Assembly (NCBI GenBank): GCA_019915135.1
Contig: JAHLMK010000005.1
Span: forward strand, 682,001-746,000
DNA: 64,000 nucleotides
Origin: Strobilurus pachycystidiatus
Lineage: Eukaryota > Basidiomycota > Agaricomycetes > Agaricales > Physalacriaceae
Reading direction: 5' to 3'
Positions 34,601 to 47,380 of the stretch are shown here, one piece after another. Numbering within the stretch: the stretch's first letter is position 1; each line of letters begins with the position of its first letter. The position numbers and the translations under genes are program-made. Below the pieces are notes generated by a model. It was not told the DNA's origin. It saw only the letters and a list, made by a program, of their open reading frames with translations, and made no database searches.

Positions 34601-37600
34601 TTCGCCATAGCATTGTAGACGGCAGAGTCCTGGCTACCACTCTGGACACGAGCCTCCAACCACGGCAAGATAAGCTTGAGACGATTACGCTGCTCGACCT
34701 CCGCGACGAGCTCGTCAATCGGGAAGTTACCGGTGACAGAAGCCAGAAGCCCTTTGATGGTTGTCTCGTCGCAGTCAACGTCCAAAAGGCCACCAATAAC
34801 CTGAGGCGTTCTAACAGAGTTGACGCGTTGAACGTACACCTCGATGAACTTGACGAGGCCATTCTGATACAGGTATAGGACCAAATCGTGCACAAAGTCG
34901 AATCGATCGCAAACGATGATCAAAGGCAGTTGATCTTGGAGTTTGGCCTCCTTGAGGAAGTTCTTGACCTTCTCGGCGTTGTAGCAGTTGCTCTCTCGGC
35001 AGATACGCTCGACTTCGCGAATTTGGCCAGTGCGGGTGGCAGCCTGGATGTACTTGAAATGCACCTCGGGGTCCTCGCTCAAGTTCACGATAGAGCCGAG
35101 GTAGTAGTAGAGACCTGAAGTCGTCAAATCAACAAAAAAAGGCATCGATAGCGGAAGATAATCATACCCTCGAAAGTCTTGAACGATTCGAACATCTCGA
35201 TGAGCTTGACGGGTCCCAAAATATCGGAGTATTTGGTGGCAATCTGGATGACAATTTGCAGATTTTGACGGATGTTCACTCGGAGCATCTCCTGCAGGCA
35301 GGCCATCGACTGTTCAGTCGTCAGACGACTAAAGTAGTTCACCAACCACTTGGGAAGCAGATTAGTAGAAATCTCTCAGTTTGGGCGAAAACGCGTACAT
35401 CAGGTTGGACAGCAGTGGTGTGGACGATTGCACGCTTGATGTCCGCCAAGTCTTCGTAGTGCTCCAAAGCCTGCCGATGGAGTTAGTATACGCTATGATG
35501 TCCACCAACCATCTTACCCTTTGTAATAGGCCAGCCTTCTCACAGAGGTTGGCGATCCTGGGCCGGTCGTAGTGAGTGAACATTTCGTTGCCGAGAATGG
35601 CGTCGGCCACTTGAGGAGCATGGACCAAGTTCATCTCGAGAAGACGCGTCTGCAATGGACCTTGCTCCGGCTTGTTGTCCTTGAGCGCATCCAAGAGGAA
35701 GGACGTCGCCGGTTGGATCATGTTTTGTGACATGAAGATGTCGACAACGCGTTCAACATCGACAAGAGGTCCAGACTCATCGTTGGCGAGAGCGCTGGCA
35801 AATTCAGCACCCTTCTCCGGGTTGGTGCGCATGACGTGCTGCAGAAGGGCAACATAGTCGGGCGAGTAGCCGACCTTCTTGGCATAGAGAATGATCTTGT
35901 CGGTCTGACCAGTCTCTGCGAAGCAAGCGATGACCTTGTTGGGGACATTGGCACGCAAGTACACGCTGAGCGCGAGTGTCATGTCATGGAGACGAACGAT
36001 GTCACCAAGCTCTTCGCTGCATGCGAGCTAGAACGGACGTAAATGGGCGGTCCCATAGAACCGGTTTCAGAACATACCTTGTTCTCCTTCAACCACTTCT
36101 CAAGCAGTTGCTTTCTGCCCTGCTGGAGAACGGGACGCGCAAGTTCCAGCGATTCCATATGGTTGAGGTCGCCCTTCTCCAAGAGTATACCGAAATACTG
36201 CAAAATTGGGGAAAGGCCACCGGGAGGTGTAGGTGCCGCTTTGAACGACTCAATGACTTGTGCAGTCCGCAAGATGCCCTATTTGGCTGTGAGTGCAGTT
36301 CAAAGATCAAAGGCCGAGTACATACACGAGGAGAGTTGGCAGCAATCTTGGCCGCCTCGCCATATTGACCGGTCTGGAACAATTGCTGGTACTGCTTCAC
36401 ATAGAGGTCATCGGCACCTGGTAGGTTGCCTCGACTGGCGAGTTTGAAGGCGAGGTCGGTGTTGTTGAGAGTGGTCAAGATGTAAGGGATGATTGTCTGC
36501 TCGTCGACGTTGACGCTGAGAACCTGGCCTTTCTTGTTGATACCGATGATACCGTTCGTAGCCTCGTGCTCGGAGGTGACGAAGATGGTCTCGCCGGAGA
36601 TACGGTTCATGTAAACACATGCGCCAGACTCGAGGTCGTAAAGGTGGATGAAGCCGTATTTGGTGACGAGGTACACGATGCCGTGCTTCTTCGAGACTTG
36701 CATGGCGACAGGGAAATCGTTGGTGGCTTCGGGAGGGAAGTATACATCGACGGCCTTCTTGACAAAGGGAGGATCGGGCGCAGTGTGGTCAATCTCGACT
36801 ATGTGGAGCTGGTAGGAGTGTGAGCATGGTCGATTGCGCTCGTATGTCGAAGTGTACGAACCTTAGCACCGGCGGCGGTCCGAACGGCAAAAGAGAAGAG
36901 TTTAGTGGGTTTCTGGTGTCCGTCCTGCTTTATCTCGGCAAATGCTGCTGCGTGTCCCTCTATGGGCTGGCTGACGCCGCGGTCCCGACTGTAGAGCTGC
37001 ATGGAGCCTTTGACCTTGAAGGCGGAGGGGTTGGTAGTGTTGCCGGAGATGCCGATGAGGACGAGCCACTTCTCGTCGGGCGTCGCGCGGTAGTTAATGA
37101 TCTGGGTGCCGGCGAGGGTGGGGTGACGGTCGAAGACCTTCTGGGGCGGCGATGTCTGGTCGGCAATAGTCCAATGGTGAACGGACGAGTCGGTGACCAT
37201 GCCAATGGTGGTGTCGCTGATCCACGTCCAGTACACGACATCCTCGGGGCTGACATGCGACTTGACCTTCTGCTTGGTCTCAATGTTGAAGATTTGGAGG
37301 GTGCGCCCAGCTGTGCACGTACGTGTCGTCAGAGGCGCGCGCTAAGAGGCGACGAAGCGAGAAGACGCACCTTTGAGGGCGAGAATCTTTTGGTGCGGGT
37401 GCATGATCGCAGAGTCCGCCGATATGGGCCGCCGGAGGACATTGTTGGCGTCGGAGAGGTCGATAATCACGACCTGGTTCTGCTCGCCGACTTTCTCCCG
37501 CACACAAATGAAGTGGTCAGACTCGAGGGTTAGCGTCTGCGGCGTATTTGGTGAGAGACCAGAGGAAAATAGGGCAGTTTTGCTTTACCTGGAACGCAAA

Positions 37601-37740
37601 GGATAGGCAAAGGTCAGCTCTGCCTGACAGGACGTGGTTACGTGTTGGCTCACCTGGAAGGAGATGGAGGCGGGCTGCACGCCGAGGCTCGAGAGCTGCA
37701 GGTGCTCGCAGAAAGCAATGGGTTTGGAGATGTCCGCCAT
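31682..37740 (-). CDS. CHC1: clathrin heavy chain
   Basis: Structural subunit of the clathrin triskelion for endocytosis and trans-Golgi/endosome traffic. About 20 exons join to the usual length near 1,680 residues. The start [16 protein letters not shown] is the standard N-terminus; the beta-propeller follows ([51 protein letters not shown]). The leg repeats are intact ([45 protein letters not shown]-type blocks, [72 protein letters not shown]). The C-terminus ends [11 protein letters not shown]. The splice after LIDQ (about 34278 down to 34230) is ambiguous: GC-AG gives [12 protein letters not shown], the family spacing, while a GT donor six bases later adds two residues. The intron after ISFQ is about 130 nt. 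No lesion seen. Confidence 0.95.
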
Positions 37741-38355
37741 TGTGGACGGCGGTGGCGGGGTCGGTCGAGGTGGGCTCCAAACAGGCGAGCTGTAGTGGTT
37801 TTGGAAAGCAGAGATCGTGGGCGTGGGAGTATTGGCGCGTGCCGAGTTCGGCGTCTGTGACCTGAAGTTGTAATTGAATCGTCGCTATGCACTCATTTCA
37901 GCCTCCTCCGCCTTGAACCAGCGGAGCTTACTCACAGTGGCCATTGTATTCGCTGGCGGAAGTTGGAGGTTGGAACGACGTACCATCCTCGTGTCTTCTT
38001 CACCTTATATCGCTTAACACGTGTTGAACTCGCCCCCGTCGATAATTGGCGGAATCGATGGCTGAATAGAGCCAACGGTACAGGTATCATAAGATTAGAT
38101 TATACACTACGAGGATATAAAGTAGTGAAGGCCACCTGTGCCTGAGGCTTGGGTATACCGGCCAGTGGGTGACCTCGTCGTCGTCAAGTCGTCAAAACCA
38201 TTCGCTCCTTCAAAGACCTTCGTTTCCCTTTCCTTCTCCTTCCCAATCATTCGTTTGAACAGCAACCAAGGCCATCCCAGCCGCATCCAAAAGGTCGTTC
38301 TTCTTCTTCCGAACATGTACTTGCTTTCTACAGGAGAATGAGACTCATTCGAAAC
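37741..38355. other. clathrin promoter and downstream spacer
   Basis: 615 bp between the clathrin start and the stop of the CorA-like gene, both minus strand. The part next to 37740 is presumably the leader and promoter. No other feature is recognised. Confidence 0.4.
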
Positions 38356-40611
38356 TCAAAATGGGAAGGGCGCACGGAAAGCCATAACGATCCAAATAGT
38401 GATAAGCGTGAGAGGAGCAGCGGTCTCAAAATAGTAGGGCAGCGTTCCAGATGTACCCTGAGATATCTCCTTGACGTTCATCCCGAAGACCGCCTGAGAC
38501 ACCACTGGTCAGTTCATGGGACACCTATGAGATGAAGGCACAAACAGCGACGAATGAGGCGGGAAGGAAGAACATTGTAAGATACGCGATTTGTTTCATC
38601 TGTGAGATATCAGCATGGAATGCAAGAACGTTGTTACATCTAGAGTCACATACAGCTACAATGACAGTCAGAGGAAGTCTCTTGACGAAGGCCGGAAGAC
38701 ATACCAGCACTGTCTCTGACAGCAGCTTCTGTCAGCTGTTGCATGCGACGACTGTCAACAATGTTGACACTGCTAAAGACCTATATTGGGTGGTAAGCCT
38801 TGTCAAGTTATCCCGGAGACTGCAGTTCCATACCAGATTCATGACATTCTTCAATCGCTTGTCCTGCATCTGCCTACCCTTCTCAAGACGATCAATCTCC
38901 GACAACAAATTTCGGCACTCCCTCTCCAGTAACCCTCGACTGAAGTTTCTATGTTCGTCCGTCATCGACATCATCGCAGGATTGCGCGTATCCATGACAA
39001 AAACAACCGATTTTCGCATATCGCCGAGAAGAGACGCGTAATGAAGAAGATGAGCGCGTATGAGATGCAGCTCGCGCGTGAGGTCGATATTGGACGGATT
39101 CATTACGCGCGTCTCGAGCGCGCAGATGTACCCATAGAGCTTCTCGAGCGCTTCGTCCCACGCATACATGGCATGCCAGATAAAAATGAGCAGCAGCAAG
39201 GTGGGGTCCGAGGAGCGCTGTAGGATATTCTGCCAGTATACACTTTGGCCTGACATTGGTCATCAACGATTCACCCTTGAGCCGAGCCTTCGAGACTCAC
39301 CAGCAAAGCGTATGCGTTCATGTAGATATTGAGCAGAAGTACATCCTTCCATCCCATTATGGTATGATATCAATGTATTACCTTCGACGTTCCGAATCAG
39401 ATGAACCGCCAAAAGGTCTAAGACGAGGGAGTAGCTGCCGAGGTTATCTGACACGCCATCAGACCAAACTTTCGTGTTATTTCGAAGGCAAACTCACCAG
39501 ATACTCTCAGCGGAGCTTGTGTGTCAATGACTTGAGAAGACACTAGGTCAGAGATTCTCGTTCAATTCATTTGCAATTTCACAAGAAATTTCTACGAACC
39601 GTCGCCGTGGAGATCATGAGTAGAAGAAACATCAGTCGAGCTCGCTGACATGAAATCATCGTTGACGGGCTTCAAGAAGGTCAGAGTAATTGTGATATCT
39701 GAGATCATCCGTTCAGATACTATTGTGACCGACTAAAAATATGTAGCACGTACGGTCGCCTTTCCCAGGTCGCACTTCTTCTTCGAATCGAGAAGGAATC
39801 CAGGAAATGGAAGAGGAGAAAAAGAAAGGCTCTATGTTATATCTATAGCGGTCGAGTCAACTTGGGAAAAGGTTCCCTTGGAACTGAAGACAGCATAGTA
39901 CATACTTTGCTCCGAGCATCTGCAAGACTGGACCAGACATATGTTCCACGAAGTATGCGCGAACGCGTGTCCCAACAGGTCTCTTTTGCACCATTTGGCG
40001 TTTGAAGAGTATATAAAGATACGTAACTTACATGATTCTGAATCAAATGTTGCCAGAAGTCATTCTTGTTTCCCTCTGGGACGGTGATGGCGGCGGCTTC
40101 CTGGAACAGCCCACGCACGCTCACGTCCAGAACATACAGCTGGCTGGTCAGGTTTTTGTCGTAGTCACGGATGACGCTAGTCAACCGACTTCGCTGCACT
40201 TGAGTGGCGGTCCAATTTGGGAATCGCGAACGGGGATAGTGTCTCCAACAGGCACCGTCACAGGATGAGTGGTTGCAGAGCTCCGGTATAGGCGGCAGTT
40301 CAGTGTCAAGCTGTAGAGCGTCGATATCTGTAGGAAGGTCTACCAGCGTCATTTCACTGGTTGACTGACTCGAAGGTGAGAAATACTGACCGTCGGTCAA
40401 GTTTATCCATGGCCTGTGTATTATAGTAAAAAATTGATGTTCAACGACTCGGAGGGCGGTCAAGATCCTACCAGGGAGCACTGGGACCACTGTGTCGATG
40501 TGCCGGTGGAGGAGGCTTCTCTCGCTTGTTGAGCGTGCCATTGGTTTGCGTTGTCAAATCTGAGACTAGCACAGGCCTACGACGTCGATTTCGGGAGTTG
40601 ATAGTCGACAT
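38356..40611 (-). CDS. CorA-like Mg2+ transporter-domain protein
   Basis: Fungal CorA-type membrane protein. The start MSTINSRNRRRRPVLV at 40611 opens exon 40611-40472; a 23-nt exon (40413-40391) and then 40339-40032 follow, in phase. After that come RVRAYFVEHMSGPVLQMLG, YNIEPFFFSSSISWIPSRF, a domain with DNLGSYSLVLDLLAVHLI and SVYWQNILQRSSDPTLLLLI, then helices (AWDEALEKLYGYI, RGLLERECRNLLSEIDRLEK). The C-terminus has two membrane segments, MKQIAYLTMFFLPASFVAVC and a TLITIWIVMAF segment, linked through FGMNVKEI. That GMN sits where CorA channels have their signature Gly-Met-Asn selectivity loop. The large N-terminal domain is typical of the expanded basidiomycete family. About a dozen exons; some internal borders were not fully fixed. 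Ion specificity is not proven. Confidence 0.85.
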
Positions 40612-41013
40612 GAGAGTATAGAGCAAGCGCTTGGAATTGTTTGTACTAGTAGCAACATTGGCGCGCAAAGCACGGGAGAACACAAGGTGATATGAATCAG
40701 ACACGGCGAATGAATCACTTGCATCAGTGGATCCGACAAAGTGGTGCTCTGTGGCACAGCCATGGCGCCAACTGAACAGGATGAGTGGGGCTCGTTTCCT
40801 TACTCTCCGGAATACTATCAGGAATAGTCGAGTCCTTGGTCGAGGTGGTCGCGCCTTGAGAAGAGTGAGTGTTACCAAAATCGGCAGTGCATGACGCACG
40901 TTTTCGGACCTTCGATCGTTCTTGCAGCGTTGACGATGATCTCCATGTAGGCTTCGCCTGAACAACCATCGCATCGCAACTCTGCAATACGACTGCACAG
41001 TGTAGCAGTACAT
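40612..41013. promoter_or_regulatory. divergent promoter of two transporter genes
   Basis: 402 bp separate the start codons of the CorA-like gene (minus) and the ArsB/NhaD-type permease (plus). Both promoters must lie here or overlap the first exons. No specific operator is recognised. Confidence 0.45.
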
Positions 41014-42833
41014 ATGCAGCATACGAACGGGGGTCTGCTCACGGCATCCGCGATGATAACCCGCTTTTCGATTGTCACCTTGGTCATCTTCGTTCTTTCG
41101 ATTATCTTCGTGATATATCCTGTCTCCCTTCCAGTGGGCAAGAGGCGTTTCCCAGTCAATCTGACCACCGCTCCCATTCTTGCCATTGCTATTCTATGGG
41201 CTTCGCAGTGTTTAGGATCGACCCAGGTAAGATATGTTTATAATGTCCATCGCGCCACAAATAATCCTGTTCCCAGATACGAGATGGCATTGTTGGAACT
41301 GGTAAGATATATCGAGTAATACAATACTGCTCTGAATTGATGATTCACTTCAACCTAGATGGCGTCAAGCCTTACAACATTCTCATTCTCTTCTGCTCGC
41401 TGGCGTACATGGCGATAACCCTGGACATTACAGGGCTTCTACAAGCCGCCGCTTTCTGGGTCAGCAACAGAGGAGGAACAAATGGACGCAAGCTCTTCTT
41501 CTACTTCTACGTGATGTTGACTGCGCTCAGCGTGGTCCTGGGAAACGATCCAGTCATTCTTTCTGGAACAGTCTTCCTGGTGTATTACACGTCTGCAACC
41601 GGATTGGAGCCGATTCCTTGGCTGATGTCGGAATTCTCTGCCGCAAATACTGCCAGCATGGTGCTGTTCGTTGGAAACCCTACCAATGTGGTCATATGCG
41701 AGGGCTTTTCCATTAACAACGCCGCCTTTACAGCATATACGATCCTTCCTTTTCTAGCCTGCATAACTGCGGGCTTTATCGCTCTCGCTTTACAATTCAG
41801 AGATCCCAAGCACATACCACGTCGACTGACTCCCGTCGGAACCCTCAATGTTCGGGGTGTTCTTCGCGATCCATTCGGTGCTCTAATTGGCAGTCTCATC
41901 CTGGGATCCTGCCTGGTCGTAATCATTGTGGTCAGCTTCTTTGACGTTGACGTGTGGAAGATCAGCCTCCCTTTCGCAGGCGCGAAGCTCATCTTCGACT
42001 TCGCTTGGGACCACTACCGTTACAGAAAGCACCTGCGAGAGTTAGGCGGCGAGAAAGAGGAACAGGACGTCGCACTTGATAATGACGACCCAATGCTATC
42101 GGAAATCAGACGCGCAATGTCTATCCCGCCAACTGACGCTGTTCATCGGCAATCTACGTTCGCATCTGGTCCAACTTTGGTAAACACGACCAAGGTGGAC
42201 GGGATTGCGGAAGGGCCCACAGCGCCGATGGCTTCTAGCTCGTCCGGAGATACCCGTCTCCCACTCGATTCACCCCAAATCTTCCACCGGCAGAGGCTCT
42301 ACCTCCAAGCTGCCCATAAGAGGCTATCCCGCCACTTTCCTACATTCTTCACCGCTCTTCCCCGGTTACCGTTCGCGCTCGTCCCCTTCGCATTTTCTCA
42401 ATTTATCCTCATTGAGGCACTGGCCCACCAAGGCTGGATCGAGGTCTTCGCGCATTGGCTTGTTCGTGCGTCTGGGCGGTCGATACACTCTTCCGTATGG
42501 CTCATAGGCGTGCTCGGAGTTGTGCTCTGCAATATATCCGGAACCAATATCGGCGCCACCATATTGCTCACGAAGGTTGTTCGCGCCGCGCCTGACTTTC
42601 CTCCGGACAGCACTCGCGCTGCGGGTATTGCCTTGGCCGTTGCCAGCAACATCGGTGCAGTTAGTTTTACCTTTTCGGCCAGTCTCGCGGGCCTTCTGTG
42701 GACCACGATCTTGAAGCAGAAGGGGATACACATCAAACAATCCACGTTTGCGTTTTGGAACCTTCTTCCAATTCTGTTCATGACGGGTGTTGGACTTGCT
42801 GTTGTTTCCGCAGAGATGGCAGTATTGTATTGA
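41014..42833 (+). CDS. ArsB/NhaD-superfamily permease (citrate transporter-like)
   Basis: Three exons (41014-41226, 41277-41301, 41359-42833) give 570 residues; the middle exon is 25 nt. About eleven to twelve hydrophobic segments. The first is ITRFSIVTLVIFVLSIIFVI. The core has GNDPVILSGTVFLVYYTSA and a SAANTASMVLFVGNPTNVVI segment, and the second half has an equivalent re-entrant-like stretch, GVVLCNISGTNIGATILLTK and ALAVASNIGAVSFTFSAS. Paired G/N-P-T-N and SGTNIG loops are typical of the ion transporter superfamily that includes ArsB, NhaD and DASS carriers. A hydrophilic central loop (about residues 265-365) divides the halves. Substrate (arsenite, dicarboxylate, silicate or another anion) is not predictable. 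Confidence 0.88.
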
Positions 42834-43398
42834 TGGATTGGGACAAGGGCTGCAACGAACTCGGTGCTACGGGACCTCTATTGCTTTCGGAACTCGTTTG
42901 CCTCCGGCGCGTTGCATGAGGGGGAGGGTAAGTAGCACGCTCTTGTGGAACGGGAGATGTCATTCCTCCGATGATAACCTGTCGGCTGGTGACGCGACCG
43001 AACATGGATGACATTCTTCTGAGATCGAGAGTGAAGTAAAGTAGAGTAAGGTGGCAGAGTCTTGTCATGATGGCGAGATCGATATCAGCTGCGAGCGCGC
43101 GGCTAGCGTGATGGATATGAATAGGCCATGTAAAATTTCCAAGGCGCGTTAAAGCAATTATATGTTGCAGTACCAGTAAGCTACTGTTACAGACTCGATC
43201 ACTACATTAAGATGTCTTTAGAAACAGTCTATGCTACACTTGATTGAGACAATACAGAAGCCAAGAATATCAAGGAAAAGAATCGGAGTATGTATAAAGA
43301 TATGGGTATAGGGTGCAAGACGATCGAATAACCGTTGACATGGTACTTGGCGGAACAGAATAATAAGGAATCTGAATGGACATTTCTACTCGCCGACA
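42834..43398. other. convergent spacer
   Basis: 565 bp between the permease stop and the stop of the next minus-strand gene; presumably both 3' untranslated regions. Nothing else seen. Confidence 0.4.
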
Positions 43399-44801
43399 TC
43401 ATGGGAGAAGGGGCCGACGGAGTCTCAGATGTGGCTGCCAGCTTCCCATCGACACATGGTGTAGGCTAACCAACACCAAATCCTCGATACGAATATGTGG
43501 CGCCCCAATTCTCCATTTCGGGTCTGCGTCTTCTTCCATAGCTACAGCTTGTCGTTCCTGCGGGAGAAAACGTCAGTCGGGGAGAGCATAGATGTCAAGC
43601 GTGTGCCCGTACCGAGATAAATCGCTGCACGCATTTTGCGACATTCTTGGCAAGCTTTGCGCGTGTGATAGGTCCAGGAGGGCTTCTGAAGTCTTTTGTG
43701 GGAATCTGCCGACTCCATGGACGATATCCCGGCCACTGTGAGTAAAATCATCAGCAAAAAGCCCCGCGGACATCATCGAGCGCTGCATCATACCTCCAAA
43801 CGGACGGAAACGCTCGGTCCCCGACCTTGAAAAACGGTTTCATCTCTTCCCACCAAGCGCCGTACCCGCATATGCATGGCGTCCGCGAGTAGGATACCGA
43901 CTTCGTGGGGCTGTTCGACGTGAAAGATAATGGGCTCCTCCATCGTGATTTCCTCAACGTATCGGCGCCGGTCACTGCTAGTATGGGGCTTGTACATGTT
44001 CTGAGGAATGAAGGGCCCGTTCGCGACACTGGTGGGACCGCGGAAGTCGATGACTGCCTGTCTGAATTTCTGGAGCTGTTCCTTGTGCGATAATCCCGCC
44101 TGGTTCGTCTGTTGATCCAATGTGACGAGCGATGAGGACGGCCCAGCAATCTGAGACGTAGATTAATAGATGGAAATAAGGCACGATCTGTATGGGACGC
44201 ACAGGCGTGGGCGCGGGCAGCGGCGACGGCTGTGAGGGCTGTGAGGCGCCATACGGAGAAGATGACGCGGTCAACCTGGGACTGCTGAGAACAGAGGGTA
44301 AAGGGTGGGGCGAGTGGCCAGTATTAGTGTACACCTGAGACGGCGTCGGGGGTAACGAATGAGTGTATGCTTGGGGGCTGATGTGCTGGTGGGGCAGTGC
44401 GAGTTGTAAAGAGCTGTTGTGTTGGGGGTAGCTGTAGTACGAGTGAGATTGAACTTCACGCGACGAGCTGCTGTAGAGAGACTGAGGGTAATGGTGTTGG
44501 GGAGGCGGCGGCGGAGCAGAAGAGTACGAAGAAGAGGCGACAGGTAAGTTCCATTGCGGGTCGGGATAGGTGGCGCTGTAAGGTTGCAGTTCGCCGTCAT
44601 CTCGTTGATCCTCAACTGCGGCAGAGCCGGACGCAGTCGTAGGATACCACTGAGCGGACATCGGTGCCAGCTGGTCAGACTGCTCTGCCTGGTCATCATC
44701 AAGGGCGGCGAATTTCTCCTCCGACTGAGTAAAAATCACGGGTGAACAAAGATCGAGGGGAAGAGGAAAATGATGCTCACGAATGGGTAAAAGTTGGACA
44801 T
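43399..44801 (-). CDS. conserved-looking protein of unknown function, Pro/Ser/Tyr-rich N-terminus
   Basis: Five exons (44801-44781, 44724-44203, 44150-43794, 43735-43613, 43557-43399) join exactly in frame to 393 residues. The first exon is 21 nt and encodes MSNFYPF. Residues 8-180 are low-complexity, rich in Ser, Tyr, Pro, Gln and His. The C-terminal half is dense and domain-like: KEQLQKFRQAVIDFRGP, VEEITMEEPIIFHVEQP, AMHMRVRRLVGRDETVF, WPGYRPWSRQIPTKDFRSP, LAKNVAKCVQRFI and KWRIGAPHIRIEDLVLVSL, ending HLRLRRPLLP. I do not recognise this domain. The layout (disordered N-terminus, one compact basic domain) resembles a transcription or chromatin factor, but that is only inference. Confidence 0.75.
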
Positions 44802-45801
44802 GGAGCGTGGGGTCCTGTCGAGTGGTTGCAGGTGATGTTGGCGGTAAAGGCGGCTGTCCAAGTCTTGCGGATTTTCGGAAGGTGAGCGCTTGATGGTAAT
44901 TGGAGGGCTGTCGCGAAACGTGGACATGACGCGACCGTGGGAGGATTGGGCGTGAGCTTACAAGTTGGGAAATCCCGGCATGAGGTGAATTTGGTAGAAA
45001 GGACAAGAGATGAGGAGGGAAGAGGTTTATGTAGTAATCACAGCCTTTAAGCCTCCGAACATCTGTTGACCGAACGCGTACCGGAGTTGGACGGACAGGA
45101 ACCCATATGGAAAGAAAGCTGTGAAGTTGTTTGGACAATGCCGTTGATTAAGGTCCTGATAAGCAAACCTCCGCGCCCATCCCGTCCGGAACACTGTAGT
45201 CAAGCCAAGTCGTTACAGCCAGGGATACGCAAATTGTGATAGATCGTCTCATGTCGTAAAGAGCCTGGTAACAATTCTGGAAGCAACAGATGTGATCTGG
45301 GGCGGAAGGTTCCTTGCCGGCGAATAGAGGATTGGAGCTGGGTTGAGCAGGAAAGGCCGCACGGGCGCTGTTTCAACAGGCACGTACGGGTACAGTGCAC
45401 ATTGCTGCAGTTTCTGCGATGATCAGGATATGAAAGAGCTGTTACACAGCATCCAACCGGAGGATATTCAGCGCCAGAAAGGGCGGCTTCCAGAAGGGCG
45501 AGGAATGGAGAGGACATTGCCTTAGGCAGATGACAGGAAAAGGCCGTGGTGATTAGCACTCTGAGTCAGAGACATGCAAACACGGGCAACCAAGCACCGT
45601 ACTGTAACAAAAACAGTTCATGACACGAAGGGCGGTGCCAAGAATGGTCCGATCGAAGTTCTCCGATCGTTCCCAAACGGAACAGTAACGGAACGCGTTG
45701 TGTGACATGTAACTATTCGAGCTCAACGTTCGCCACAACGAGCAGCCAGGCCTAACCTTGCCCAACCACTTGTCTGCCTATTGCCCACTCGCCTATCACC
45801 A
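44802..45801. other. 1-kb divergent intergenic region
   Basis: Separates the unknown gene (minus) from LEO1 (plus). It must contain both promoters. Short frames only; no clear element recognised. Confidence 0.4.
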
Positions 45802-47342
45802 ATGTCGTCCCTTGCGGGTGCCCTAGTGCCGCCACGATCACTCAGCTCGCCCTCCAAGTCCGTCGACATGCATGCTGAAGCGGATGAGGAGGATGAAGGA
45901 ATGGCCGATTTGTTCGGGCAAGAGGAGGAAGAGCAGGAGGAGGAAGAGGAGCGGTGAGCACGTATCTCGATTCTCGGCCGCGGTTCTGAATAAGATAAAC
46001 CTGTGCAGTGCTGGCTCGGCCTCTGGTCAGGACTCGGACCGTCTGCCCTCGCAGGAGCGCGAATACCGGAAGAATCTGGAGTATGCCGAAGAAGAACTGC
46101 CGCAGGACGTAGCTTTTCAAGAACTCAAAGAAGCCGCGATCACTTTCCCGAACTTGCCAGTTCCTCAAAGTTCAGATGGCAATGTGAGTGCAAAGTCCAT
46201 CGAAAAGTGTAAAGTAGCTCAATTCAATGTCTTTGCCAGAAATGGGTGCTACGCATGCCCAACTTTGTCAAACTCGATTCAAAGCCTTTCCACCCCGATA
46301 CATACATGGGCCCAGAACACGATGAAGATGACGGGCAGGCTGAATTACTCAGGGAACAAAGTATGACGATTAAAATGAACGTCGAAAACACCGTCCGCTG
46401 GCGTTGGTCAAAGGACGAGCTCGGCAACGATGTAAGTGTGCCTATAGTCTGACAGCCAAGTATCGTGTTTACTCAGACATACTCCAGGTCAGACAGACAA
46501 ATAGCCGCGTCATACGCTGGTCTGACGGCTCTCTTAGTCTCCGTCTTGGCAAAGAACTGTTCGACATCGCCCAAAGCGTTGACATGGCTGGTGGCGTTCA
46601 CCGACAATCCCTCGGCGGAGGATCCCAATCCCAAAACTTACCCGTGTCACACGCTCCTGGCGGCAAGACGCAGGGCCTGACATATCTTGTCGCCCAGCAC
46701 AAAACCTCCCAAGTCCTTCAGTCTGAGGCTCTCATCACTGGTTACCTCAGTCTTCGGCCCACAGGAATGCAGTCCGAAACGCATCGCATGTTGGTCAAAG
46801 CCGTCGGCCAACGGCACAACAAGGTTGCCAGGCTCCGCATGGCGCCCGACCCAACCGTCGATCCTGAGCGTGAAGTGAACGAAGCTATCAAGAAAGCGAA
46901 GAGGAGCACGGCATCCCGCAGGAGTTACGATTCGGGCCAAGGCGGAAAGCGACGGCGTTCGAGGAGGAGCAACTACGACAGCGATGGCGAAGGATCTGGG
47001 GCCGATTCAGAAGATGGTGATAGACGGTCGCGATCGAGTGTGAAGAAGAGAGCCAGGAAGGACGAGGACGGACAGGCAGACTACCAAGCCGACGACTTTG
47101 TGGTGTCAGACGAGGAAGAGGACAGCGATGATGATCGACGGAGACACGCGAAGGAAGATGACCTGGATCGGTTGGAGGCGGCCGCGGAAAAGCAGATCAA
47201 ACGAGCAGGTAAACCCGCCGAGGATGACGAAGAGATGGAGGTGGAAAGCGAAGAAGAAGACGACGAGCCGAAAGTACGTCGCGCAGGCGGTTCACGGCGG
47301 AAACGAGCTATGTACGACGAACCAGAGGAGGAGGAGGAGTAA
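45802..47342 (+). CDS. LEO1: Leo1, RNA polymerase-associated Paf1 complex subunit
   Basis: Nuclear subunit of the Paf1 complex, which travels with RNA polymerase II and promotes histone modification. Four exons (45802-45953, 46009-46183, 46240-46431, 46488-47342) give 457 residues. An acidic N-terminus (EEEEQEEEEER) is followed by the Leo1 domain: KWVLRMPNFVKLDSKPFHPD, NTVRWRWSKDELGND, NSRVIRWSDGSLSLRLGKEL, then THRMLVKAVGQRH. The C-terminal third is a long charged region alternating acidic and basic runs and ends EPEEEEE, as in the family. Its stop is 38 bp from the stop of the convergent ataxin-10-like gene. Confidence 0.95.
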
Positions 47343-47380
47343 GGCGCTCTCATTATTACAATTTACATTACTCGCGTATC

